Shown piece after piece: positions 1 to 7,354 of a stretch of 64,000 nucleotides of DNA (the first letter of the stretch is position 1; each line of letters starts with the position of its first letter). The DNA comes from Mycobacterium conspicuum (lineage in GTDB: Bacteria; Actinomycetota; Actinomycetes; Mycobacteriales; Mycobacteriaceae), in contig NZ_AP022613.1 in NCBI RefSeq assembly GCF_010730195.1, positions 5,022,001 through 5,086,000 of the forward strand, in the 5' to 3' direction. The notes below the pieces were generated by a model. The model did no database searches. It was not told where the DNA came from and worked only from the letters and a program-made list of their open reading frames with translations. The position numbers and the translations under genes are program-made.

Positions 1-1
1 G

Positions 2-925
2 CGCGCGATCGTCGGCGAAGAAGTGGTCGGCCGGCGACTTGCCGAGCCCGGGCCGTACTCGATGCTCGAGGTACTCACACCCACGATGATCGATTACGCC
101 CCACCCGAACTCGCCGCCGAAATGGTGCCGCGACTGCTGCGCGGCGAGGAGCAATGGTGCCAAGGCTTTTCCGAGCCCGGCTCCGGTAGCGACCTGGCAT
201 CGTTGACGACCCGGGCGGTCCAGGACGGCGACAACTGGATCGTCAACGGGCAGAAGGTCTGGACCAGCTACGCGCAGTTCTCCACGCGCTGCGTGCTGCT
301 CACCCGCACCGCGCCCGGTCAGCCAAACCATGAAGGCATCACCGCGTTCTTCGTCGACCTGGACAGCCCGGGCATCACGATTCGCCCGCTGCGCACCATG
401 CACGGCGTCGACGAATTCTGCGAGGTCTACTACGACGACGTGGTCATCCCGGCCAGCCGCATGCTCGGCAAGCCGGGCGACGGCTGGCGACTCGCGATGG
501 ACCTGCTGCCCTATGAGCGCTCCAGCTGCTTTTGGCAGCGGATCGCCTACCTCTATGCGCGATTCGACGAACTGATCAAGGAAACCGCCGACATTCCGGC
601 GTTCGACGGCCACGACGAATACGAGCTGGGCGAGGCCTATCTCGGCCTGCACACGCTGCGCTGCCGTTCGCGGATCACCCAGCACCGGTTGCGCGACGGC
701 GCCCGGCTCGGCCCCGACACCTCAGTCGACAAGGTTTTGCTGGCCGGTGCCGAGCAACGGCTCTACGACACCGTCCGCGACCTACTGCCCGGAACCCTCG
801 AACTCCAGGACGTACCCTGGCGCTCCGAGTACCTCTATTCCCGCGCGGCGACCATCTACGGCGGGACGGCCGAGATTCAGCGCAACATCATCGCCCGTCG
901 GCTGCTCGACCTCGGGAAGGAGTGA
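2..925 (+). CDS. Acyl-CoA dehydrogenase, large subunit type (5' end outside window)
   Basis: FadE-family flavoprotein that would desaturate an acyl-CoA at the alpha-beta bond. The reading frame is open to the window edge, so the N-terminal helical domain is missing. Visible are the FAD/substrate-loop signature CQGFSEPGSGSDLASL, the VNGQKVWTS strand of the middle beta domain, and the C-terminal signature GGTAEIQRNIIARRLLDLG. Three bases separate its stop from the next gene, a short acyl-CoA dehydrogenase. Mycobacterial FadE pairs encoded like this (for example the ChsE1-ChsE2 type) form alpha2beta2 heterotetramers, so I infer the same here. The substrate is unknown; a bulky steroid- or lipid-derived acyl-CoA is plausible from the pairing alone. 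Confidence 0.93.
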   Translation, partial: RAIVGEEVVGRRLAEPGPYSMLEVLTPTMIDYAPPELAAEMVPRLLRGEEQWCQGFSEPGSGSDLASLTTRAVQDGDNWIVNGQKVWTSYAQFSTRCVLLTRTAPGQPNHEGITAFFVDLDSPGITIRPLRTMHGVDEFCEVYYDDVVIPASRMLGKPGDGWRLAMDLLPYERSSCFWQRIAYLYARFDELIKETADIPAFDGHDEYELGEAYLGLHTLRCRSRITQHRLRDGARLGPDTSVDKVLLAGAEQRLYDTVRDLLPGTLELQDVPWRSEYLYSRAATIYGGTAEIQRNIIARRLLDLGKE

Positions 926-928
926 GTC

Positions 929-1741
929 TTGCCAGAAACACCAGATCCCGAGTCACTGCACATGCTGGCCGACTCGCTGCGCACCACGATGAGCGCGGCT
1001 TCGGGGGCCAAGCTCGACGCGGCGCTATCCGAGCTCGGCTGGCTGGATATGCTCGACGAAATCCCTGATGTGGCAATTCCTTTGGTATTTCGACTGCTCG
1101 GAGAAACCGGTGCGCACGCGCCGGTGCTGAACGACGTCGTGCTGCGCGCTGGCGGGCGCCCGCCCGGCTTGACGACGCCACTGCCGTTCACGGCCGGGTC
1201 CTGGGTGACCTGGGAGCGCGGTGACGGACCGACATCGGCGATCGACGGCGAGCTGCCGATACACCCTGTGCGCGAAGGAGATCCGCTGTCGCCGGCCGCG
1301 CTGGCCGCCGGTCGACAAGCCTTGGGGTGGTGGCTGGTTGGTGCGAGCCGGGCCATGCTCGCGCTGGCCCGCCAACACGCCCTGGACCGTGTTCAATTCG
1401 GCCGTCACATCGGCTCGTTTCAGGCGATCCGACATCGGTTGGCCGAAACACTCGTCGCCATCGAAGGCGCCGAAGCAACGTTGGAGGCCGCCGACACCGA
1501 GGCGGACGAGCTGGCCAGCCTGCTGGCCAAGGCCGCGGCCGGCCAGGCGGCACTGACCGCCGCGCGGCACTGCCAGCAGGTGCTGGGCGGAATCGGATTC
1601 ACCGCCGAACACCAGCTGCACCGACACATCAAACGATCGTTGATCCTGGACGGATTGCTCGGCAGCGCACGAGAGTTGATCGCCGAGGCTGGAGTGACAT
1701 TGCGGGCCAAGGGCTATGCGCCACGCCTGGCGCAACTCTGA
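929..1741 (+). CDS. Acyl-CoA dehydrogenase, short partner subunit
   Basis: 270-residue protein with the C-terminal half of the acyl-CoA dehydrogenase fold (ALARQHALDRVQFGRHIGSFQAIRHRLAE, then QVLGGIGFTAEHQLHRHIKRS). The N-terminal half is poorly conserved and lacks the FAD-loop signature of the neighbour upstream. Likely the non-identical subunit of a heterotetrameric dehydrogenase formed with the preceding gene. I chose the TTG at 929 because GGAAGGAG at 915-922 sits at good spacing; an ATG at 962 is the alternative. The two genes should be co-transcribed and translationally coupled. Confidence 0.88.
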   Translation: MPETPDPESLHMLADSLRTTMSAASGAKLDAALSELGWLDMLDEIPDVAIPLVFRLLGETGAHAPVLNDVVLRAGGRPPGLTTPLPFTAGSWVTWERGDGPTSAIDGELPIHPVREGDPLSPAALAAGRQALGWWLVGASRAMLALARQHALDRVQFGRHIGSFQAIRHRLAETLVAIEGAEATLEAADTEADELASLLAKAAAGQAALTAARHCQQVLGGIGFTAEHQLHRHIKRSLILDGLLGSARELIAEAGVTLRAKGYAPRLAQL

Positions 1742-1808
1742 CGCGCTAACACGCGCTGGCACACACACATCACGGCGTCCCGTTCGCGACGGACTAGCAT
1801 CGAAACAC

Positions 1809-2093
1809 ATGAGCAGACCGGATCCTCGTCGGCAGACCCCGGACACACCGCAAAACCAGTTCGGCGTCGCCTCGGTGCTCCTGGGCCTGGTCGCACTCAT
1901 GACCTGTTGGTTGATGATCGGGGTTCCCTTCGGCATCGCGGCGGTCATTACCGGGGATATCGGCCGGGGACGGGTCAAACGCGGCCAAGCGGACAATCCC
2001 CGGACCGCGATCGCCGGGATGGTGCTAGGTGCGGTGGCCATCGCGGCAGGGCTGGCGGCCATCGGATACTGGGCCTGGAAAGACACCCAGTAG
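1809..2093 (+). CDS. Small DUF4190-like membrane protein
   Basis: 94 residues. A short polar N-terminus (MSRPDPRRQTPDTPQNQFG) is followed by two hydrophobic segments: about residues 19-49 (VASVLLGLVALMTCWLMIGV and following) and about 66-88 (TAIAGMVLGAVAIAAGLAAI). A GDIGRGRVKRGQA loop lies between them. This is the DUF4190 pattern common in actinobacterial membrane proteins. The ATG at 1809 begins the conserved part; an in-frame ATG at 1716 would overlap the gene upstream and is unlikely. No function can be assigned. It converges with the dehydrogenase that ends at 2121. Confidence 0.75.
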   Translation: MSRPDPRRQTPDTPQNQFGVASVLLGLVALMTCWLMIGVPFGIAAVITGDIGRGRVKRGQADNPRTAIAGMVLGAVAIAAGLAAIGYWAWKDTQ

Positions 2094-2120
2094 ACGTCTG
2101 CCGCCAAATCCCATCGCGTG

Positions 2121-3311
2121 CTACAGGTTTCGCGGCAGCCCAAGTACTCGTTCGGCGATGATGTTGCGCTGGATCTCCGAGGTCCCGCCGGCGATGGTCG
2201 CCGCGAAGGTGCGCACGTACCGGTCGAACCAGCTGCTGTAGTGACTGTCCAGGTTCAGCGGTGCGTATGGGGCGGTCACCGCATGTAGCACGAGGCCCTC
2301 GGGGCCTTTTGCACTCAGCGCATCCTCGCAGGCGCGCTGCATTGCTTCGGAGCCAAGCAGTTTGAGCACCGACTGCGCCGGCACGTCCTCCTCACCGCGA
2401 GCGGCCTTGGCCAAGGTCGCGGAGCCCAGCAGTTGCATCGCGTGACGATCCATCACCAGGGTTTCGTAGTGGTCGCGCTGCACTGCGCCCGACGGGGTGA
2501 ATTCGACTGTCAGCGCGTGCAACATGTCGGCATAGTCCATCCACAACATGGCGCGTTCATGGCCCAACGACCCGGTCGCCACCCGCCATCCGGCGTTCAA
2601 CTCGCCCACCAGGTTTTCGACCGGCACCCGCGCGTCGGTGAAAAACACTTCGTTGAAGTCCACGTCGTCGTGGTCCGACACCGACGCGAACGGCCGGCGC
2701 ACCACCCCTGGGGTGTCGGTCGGGATGAGTAATGCGCTGATTCCCTTGTGCTTTGGCGCGTCGGGGTCCGTGCGTACGAACGTCAAAAGCACGTCCGCGT
2801 GGTGGGCGCCGGACGTCCACACCTTCTGCCCGTTGACCACGAAGTGGTCGCCGTCAAGTACCGCCCGCGTTTTCAGCGATGCCAGGTCCGATCCCGCGCC
2901 CGGTTCGCTCATGCCGAGCGATGCGGTTATCTCGGCCCGCAGGATCGGCACGGCCCAGCGCTGCTTTTGGGCCGGGGTTCCAAACGACAGCAACGAGGCG
3001 GCGATGATCCCCACGCCCTGCGGATTGAAGCTCTGATACATCCGCCGCCGGGCCAGCTCTTCGGCGTACACGTATTGCTGCAACAACGTTGCGTTACGCC
3101 CACCGAACTCTGGCGGATTGCCGGGCAACAGCCAGCCGCTATCGAATAGCAGTCGTTGCCAGCGCCTGGCCCACTCCGGGATGTGCGAACTCGACTGCGG
3201 CCGCTCCAACGTCTCAGCTGAGCCGGTTACGAAGGCGGGCAGGTGCGCGTCCAAGAACGCCACAAACTCGGTCCGGAACGCCTCGACCTCGGCGTCAAAG
3301 GTCAGCTGCAC
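2121..3311 (-). CDS. Acyl-CoA dehydrogenase
   Basis: Full-length 396-residue FadE-type flavoenzyme. It has an N-terminal helical domain, the middle-domain signature SLGMSEPGAGSDLASLKTRA with VNGQKVWTSGAHHADV, and the C-terminal signature GGTSEIQRNIIAERVLGLPRNL. Starts at GTG 3311. Unlike the pair at the left edge it has no adjacent short partner, so it is probably homomeric or pairs with a distant subunit. Transcribed divergently from the TetR gene at 3491 across a 179-bp region with a perfect palindrome (3441-3455), so it is probably controlled by that regulator. Confidence 0.93.
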   Translation of the reverse strand: MQLTFDAEVEAFRTEFVAFLDAHLPAFVTGSAETLERPQSSSHIPEWARRWQRLLFDSGWLLPGNPPEFGGRNATLLQQYVYAEELARRRMYQSFNPQGVGIIAASLLSFGTPAQKQRWAVPILRAEITASLGMSEPGAGSDLASLKTRAVLDGDHFVVNGQKVWTSGAHHADVLLTFVRTDPDAPKHKGISALLIPTDTPGVVRRPFASVSDHDDVDFNEVFFTDARVPVENLVGELNAGWRVATGSLGHERAMLWMDYADMLHALTVEFTPSGAVQRDHYETLVMDRHAMQLLGSATLAKAARGEEDVPAQSVLKLLGSEAMQRACEDALSAKGPEGLVLHAVTAPYAPLNLDSHYSSWFDRYVRTFAATIAGGTSEIQRNIIAERVLGLPRNL

Positions 3312-3375
3312 AGCTAGTCTCCAGGGTTCTCCGGTCAGTTCCGGCTGGAACCATCGGCAGATAACGAATTTCGAG

Positions 3376-3392
3376 GTTCTCTAGCGTTCTCT
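3376..3392. promoter_or_regulatory. Direct repeat of operator half-sites
   Basis: GTTCTCT occurs at 3376-3382 and again at 3386-3392, exactly 10 bp apart (one helical turn). It resembles half of the palindrome at 3441. It lies between the acyl-CoA dehydrogenase start (3311) and the TetR gene, so it could be an auxiliary site for the same regulator. Inferred from sequence similarity only. Confidence 0.4.
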
Positions 3393-3440
3393 GAACGGCG
3401 CGTTCTACTCTTGCGATTTCGCTTCCATACCAACGTGTAA

Positions 3441-3455
3441 GAGAATAGTATTCTC
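3441..3455. promoter_or_regulatory. Perfect palindromic operator GAGAATAGTATTCTC
   Basis: A 15-bp palindrome with two 7-bp arms about a central G, in the divergent promoter of the acyl-CoA dehydrogenase (minus strand) and the TetR gene (plus strand). The same 15 bases recur at 42561-42575, with close variants at 4285-4299 and 34066-34080. Most likely binding site of the TetR protein encoded at 3491. Confidence 0.75.
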
Positions 3456-3490
3456 GTCGTTAGAAAGTTACAATCTCCAACACGTCGTCC

Positions 3491-4237
3491 GTGAGGGGGT
3501 TCACCGCAACGATGGCACGGCGTTCTCCGGTAGAGTCCAATCATGTTCTCCAACCGCGGCAATCCCCTGAGCCCCCGGTGACCAGCGCCAGCGAGGAGCC
3601 AGCCTGGAAGCAACGTGCGGTCGAGCGGTCCATCAAGACCGCGAAACTGCGGGCGGCGCAGCGCGTTCAGCGCTTTCTCGATGCCGCGCAGGCCATCATC
3701 ATCGAAAAGGGCAGCACGGACTTCACCGTCCAGGAGGTCGTGGACCGCTCCCGTCAGTCACTGCGGAGCTTCTACCTGCAATTTGACGGCAAGCATGAGT
3801 TGCTGCTGGCGCTGTTCGAAGACGCCCTGAGCCGCTCCGCCGACCAAATTCGCGCCGCCACCGAAAGCCAATCCGACCCGCTGCAGCGGCTCAAGGTCGC
3901 CGTGGAGCTGCTTTATGAGTCGTCACGTCCGGACCCGACCGCCAAACGGCCGCTCTTCACCGACTTCGCGCCACGTTTGCTGGTCACGCACCCAGCCGAG
4001 GTCAAGGTCGCCCATGCGCCCCTGCTGGCGTTGCTGACCGAGCTCATGGAAGCGGCCAGCGACGCCGGTGAGTTGCGCGCGGGCGTCAACGCCAAGCGGA
4101 TGGCCGCGATGACGATGCAGACGGTCATGTTCATCGCGCAGTCCAGCGGTGGCCCCGACGACGCCACCGTCCATCCCATCACCGCTGATGAGGTGTGGGA
4201 TTTCTGCTCACGCGGATTCATCGGCACGCCCGCCTGA
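3491..4237 (+). CDS. TetR-family transcriptional regulator
   Basis: 248 residues from GTG 3491; ATG 3512 is an alternative, and the conserved part begins around residue 45. The N-terminal helix-turn-helix is visible (AAQRVQRFLDAAQAIIIEKG, then FTVQEVVDRSRQSLRSFYLQF), with KHELLLALFEDALS starting the ligand-binding domain. Palindromes of one family lie 36 bp upstream and 48 bp downstream, before the P450 operon. This is the usual picture for a TetR that represses itself and its neighbours until an acyl-CoA or hydrophobic ligand binds. The inducer is unknown. Confidence 0.9.
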   Translation: MRGFTATMARRSPVESNHVLQPRQSPEPPVTSASEEPAWKQRAVERSIKTAKLRAAQRVQRFLDAAQAIIIEKGSTDFTVQEVVDRSRQSLRSFYLQFDGKHELLLALFEDALSRSADQIRAATESQSDPLQRLKVAVELLYESSRPDPTAKRPLFTDFAPRLLVTHPAEVKVAHAPLLALLTELMEAASDAGELRAGVNAKRMAAMTMQTVMFIAQSSGGPDDATVHPITADEVWDFCSRGFIGTPA

Positions 4238-4284
4238 GACCGCCGCCCGCCGCGCCGAGCAACTATCGCACCGCGTTTGCCTGT

Positions 4285-4299
4285 GAGAATCAGATTCTC
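4285..4299. promoter_or_regulatory. Palindromic operator GAGAATCAGATTCTC
   Basis: 6-bp arms GAGAAT/ATTCTC around CAG, matching the spacing of the palindrome at 3441. It lies 59 bp before the P450 start, in the gap between the TetR gene and the P450-SDR-SDR operon, where a repressor could block the promoter. Confidence 0.7.
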
Positions 4300-4357
4300 T
4301 AATATCCAGAATGACAATCCCCGGCACGACGCGGTTCCGGCGAGGAGGCGATAATCG

Positions 4358-5560
4358 GTGACAGTCAGCGCGGCAAACGATGTCTACTTCGACCCCTATG
4401 ACGTTGACCTGATCGCCGACCCCTACCCGATGTTTCGGCGGCTGCGCGAAAAAGCGCCGCTGTACTACAACGAGCAGCACGACTTTTATGCGCTGAGCCG
4501 GTTCGCCGACGTCGATGACGCGCTGGTCGACTATCAGACCTTCAGCTCCGCCAGGGGCGCGATCCTGGAAATCATCAAGGCCAATATCGACATCCCGCCC
4601 GGGACGGTCATTTTCGAGGATCCGCCAATCCACGACATCCACCGCAAGTTGTTGTCCCGGATGTTCACCCCACGCAAGGTCAACGCGCTCGAGCCCAAGA
4701 TCCGCGAATTCTGTTCGCGCAGTTTGGATCCGCTGATCGGCGCCGGCGGTTTCGACTTCGTCGCCGACCTCGGCGCGCAGATGCCGATGCGGGTGATCGG
4801 CATGCTGCTGGGCGTCCCCGAGGAAGATCAGGAAGCCGCACGCGATTTCGCGAACGCTCAGCTGCGCACCGAGGCCGGTAAGCCGATGAAGGCCTCGATG
4901 GATAACGTCGGAAGCCCAGACTTCTTCGGCCAGTACATCGACTGGCGCGCCGAGCATCCCTCCGACGACATCATGACCGAGCTGCTCAACGTCGAGTTCG
5001 AGGACGAAACCGGCACCGTGCGCAGGCTGACCCGTGATGAGCTGCTGACCTATGTCGGCGTGGTGTCCGGCGCCGGCAATGAGACCACGACGCGGCTGAT
5101 CGGATGGGCCGGCAAGGTCCTGGCCGAGCATCCGGACCAGCGGCGCGCGCTGGTCGAGGACCCGTCGTTGATTCCGGCGGCCGTCGAGGAGTTGCTGCGC
5201 TTCGAGCCGCCGGCGCCGCATGTTTCGCGCTACGTCACCCGCGACATCGAGTACTACGGACAGCGGGTGCCCGAGGGCAGCGTCATGATGATGCTGATCG
5301 GTGCCGCGAATCGCGATCACCGCCAATTCCCGCCGGACGGCGACGTTTTCGATATCCGGCGCGAGGTACGTCAACATCTGACGTTCAGTGTCGGCACCCA
5401 TTACTGTCTCGGTTCGGCGCTGGCGCGCCTGGAGGGCCGGATCGCGCTCGAGGAGATCCTGAAGCGCTTCCCCGAGTGGGACGTCAACCTTGCCGAGGCC
5501 AAGCTTTCCCCCACGTCCACCGTGCGGGGTTGGGAGACCATGCCGGCCATCGTCGGCTGA
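4358..5560 (+). CDS. Cytochrome P450
   Basis: 400-residue bacterial class I P450, a heme monooxygenase that needs a ferredoxin and reductase. Visible are the I-helix oxygen-activation motif GAGNETTTRLIG, the ExxR helix EELLRFEPP, and the heme loop FSVGTHYCLG with the axial cysteine near residue 350. The GTG start follows GAGGAGG. It is first in an operon with two SDRs (34- and 11-bp gaps), so its alcohol product may be oxidised by them. A [2Fe-2S] ferredoxin gene under an identical operator (42611) is a candidate redox partner. Substrate unknown. Confidence 0.94.
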   Translation: MTVSAANDVYFDPYDVDLIADPYPMFRRLREKAPLYYNEQHDFYALSRFADVDDALVDYQTFSSARGAILEIIKANIDIPPGTVIFEDPPIHDIHRKLLSRMFTPRKVNALEPKIREFCSRSLDPLIGAGGFDFVADLGAQMPMRVIGMLLGVPEEDQEAARDFANAQLRTEAGKPMKASMDNVGSPDFFGQYIDWRAEHPSDDIMTELLNVEFEDETGTVRRLTRDELLTYVGVVSGAGNETTTRLIGWAGKVLAEHPDQRRALVEDPSLIPAAVEELLRFEPPAPHVSRYVTRDIEYYGQRVPEGSVMMMLIGAANRDHRQFPPDGDVFDIRREVRQHLTFSVGTHYCLGSALARLEGRIALEEILKRFPEWDVNLAEAKLSPTSTVRGWETMPAIVG

Positions 5561-5594
5561 GATAACCGAGGAACCCAAGGAAATGAGGTAAACC

Positions 5595-6434
5595 ATGGCT
5601 GGTCGCGTCGAAGGCAAAGTTGCTTTCATCACCGGGGCGGCGCACGGTCAGGGGCGCAGCCACGCCGTGCGTTTGGCCCAGGAAGGCGCCGACATTATCG
5701 CGATCGACGTCTGCAAACGGGTGGTGGAGACCTCCCCCATCCCGCCGGCGACGCCGGAGGAGCTCGCCGAGACCGCCGACCTGGTCAAGGGCCTCAACCG
5801 GCGGATCTACACCGCCGAGGTCGACGTGCGCGACTACGACGCGATGAAGGCCGCGGTGGACGCCGGCGTTGAGGAACTGGGGCGGCTGGACATCATCGTG
5901 GCCAACGCCGGCATCGGCAACGGCGGCGACACCCTGGACCAGTGCAGCGAGCACGACTGGCAGGAAATGATCGACGTCAACTTGTCCGGCGTGTGGAAGA
6001 CCGTGAAAGCCGGTGTGCCACACCTCATTAAGGGCGGCAACGGCGGTTCGATCATCCTGACCAGCTCCGTCGGCGGGCTGAAGGCCTACCCGCATTGCGG
6101 CAACTATGTCGCCGCCAAGCACGGCGTGGTGGGCCTGATGCGTTCCTTCGCTGTCGAGCTGGGGCAGCACAACATTCGGGTCAACTCCGTGCATCCCACC
6201 CACGTCAGCACCGGGATGATCATGAACGAAGGCACCTGGAAGCTGTTCCGGCCGGACCTGGAGAACCCCGGCCCCGAGGACATGGCCCCAATCTGCCAGA
6301 TGTTCCACACGCTGCCCGTGCCGTGGGTCGACGCCGAGGACATCAGCAACGCCGTGTTGTTCTTCGCCTCCGACGAAGCACGCTATGTCACCGGCGTCAC
6401 CCTGCCCGTCGATGCGGGTAGCTGCCTGAAATAG
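5595..6434 (+). CDS. Mycofactocin-coupled SDR oxidoreductase
   Basis: 279-residue short-chain dehydrogenase. The nucleotide loop is TGAAHGQG (residues 13-20), and the catalytic Ser is near 157-158 with Tyr171 and Lys175 (YVAAK). The GQGRSH loop variant, the roughly 30-residue insert after the second strand (VCKRVVETSPIPPATPEELA), and the GNYVAAKHGVVGLM segment are hallmarks of the actinobacterial mycofactocin-associated SDR subfamily. That subfamily holds a non-exchangeable NAD and passes electrons to mycofactocin. Probably oxidises the alcohol made by the P450 directly upstream. No mycofactocin biosynthesis genes are in the window. Confidence 0.92.
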   Translation: MAGRVEGKVAFITGAAHGQGRSHAVRLAQEGADIIAIDVCKRVVETSPIPPATPEELAETADLVKGLNRRIYTAEVDVRDYDAMKAAVDAGVEELGRLDIIVANAGIGNGGDTLDQCSEHDWQEMIDVNLSGVWKTVKAGVPHLIKGGNGGSIILTSSVGGLKAYPHCGNYVAAKHGVVGLMRSFAVELGQHNIRVNSVHPTHVSTGMIMNEGTWKLFRPDLENPGPEDMAPICQMFHTLPVPWVDAEDISNAVLFFASDEARYVTGVTLPVDAGSCLK

Positions 6435-6445
6435 GGTTCCGTCCT

Positions 6446-7279
6446 ATGGACGGATTTCAAAACCGAGGCGCGGTCGTCACCGGCGGTGCGAGTGGTATCG
6501 GGCTGGCCACCGCCACCGAGTTTGCTCGCCGCGGCGCCAGACTCGTCCTCGCCGACGTCGACAAACCGGGTTTGGAGCAGGCCGTCGCGCGGCTCAATGC
6601 CGACGGATTCGAGGCACATGGCGTGTCGTGCGATGTGCGACATCTCGACGAGGTGACTCATCTCGCGGACGAGGCGTTCCGGGTGCTCGGACAGGTCGAC
6701 GTGGTCTTCAGCAACGCCGGCATCGTCGTCGCGGGTCCGCTCGCGGAGATGACGCACGACGACTGGCGCTGGGTCATCGACATCGACCTGTGGGGCTCGA
6801 TCCATGCCGTCGAGGCATTTTTGCCCAGGCTGCTCGAGCAGGGCACGGGCGGGCACATCGCCTTTACGGCGTCCTTCGCCGGCCTGGTGCCCAACGCCGG
6901 CCTCGGAACGTACTGCGTTGCCAAATATGGCGTCGTCGGCTTGGCCGAGACGCTGGCCCGGGAGGTCAAGGACAACGGCATCGGGGTATCGGTGCTCTGC
7001 CCGATGGTGGTCGAGACCAAGTTGGTTTCCAATTCCGAGCGGATCCGCGGCGCGGACTACGGGTTGTCCGCCACGCCCGACTTAGCTGCCCCCGGTGGGC
7101 TCCCCGCGCAGGACGACACCCTCAATGTCGACGACGTCGCCCGTCTGACGGCCGACGCGATTGAAGCCAACCGGCTGTACGTGCTGCCGCACGAGGCAGC
7201 CCGTGCCTCGATCCGGCGCAGGTTCGAACGCATCGAGAGCGCGTTCGAAGCGCAGGCCGCGGCGGGCTGGCGCCACTAA
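6446..7279 (+). CDS. Short-chain dehydrogenase/reductase
   Basis: 277-residue classical SDR: TGGASGIG (residues 12-19), SNAG, a catalytic Ser near 143, Tyr156 and Lys160. It begins 11 bp after the mycofactocin-type SDR and closes the P450 operon. The C-terminal part (residues 190-277) is longer than in minimal SDRs. Expected to interconvert an alcohol and a ketone with NAD(P); substrate and direction cannot be told. Confidence 0.9.
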   Translation: MDGFQNRGAVVTGGASGIGLATATEFARRGARLVLADVDKPGLEQAVARLNADGFEAHGVSCDVRHLDEVTHLADEAFRVLGQVDVVFSNAGIVVAGPLAEMTHDDWRWVIDIDLWGSIHAVEAFLPRLLEQGTGGHIAFTASFAGLVPNAGLGTYCVAKYGVVGLAETLAREVKDNGIGVSVLCPMVVETKLVSNSERIRGADYGLSATPDLAAPGGLPAQDDTLNVDDVARLTADAIEANRLYVLPHEAARASIRRRFERIESAFEAQAAAGWRH

Positions 7280-7290
7280 CCGAATCGACG

Positions 7291-7344
7291 AGTGTGCGCG
7301 TCTGCACGGCGACGCGCCGTCGTCGGCGTACAACTGCGCACGCT
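7291..7344. terminator. Nested inverted repeat between convergent genes
   Basis: The inner stem ACGGCG/CGCCGT (7306-7320) lies inside an outer pair AGTGTGCGC (7291-7299) and GCGCACGCT (7336-7344), one mismatch. It fills the 75-bp gap between the SDR stop and the convergent CoA-transferase stop. No T-tract follows, as is common in mycobacteria. Likely a bidirectional terminator. Confidence 0.55.
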
Positions 7345-7354
7345 CGACCCTCGC

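Noticed and set aside
4208..5632. 474-codon minus-strand frame opposite the P450
   Set aside because: No domain signature; it mirrors the third-position GC bias of the P450 on the plus strand.
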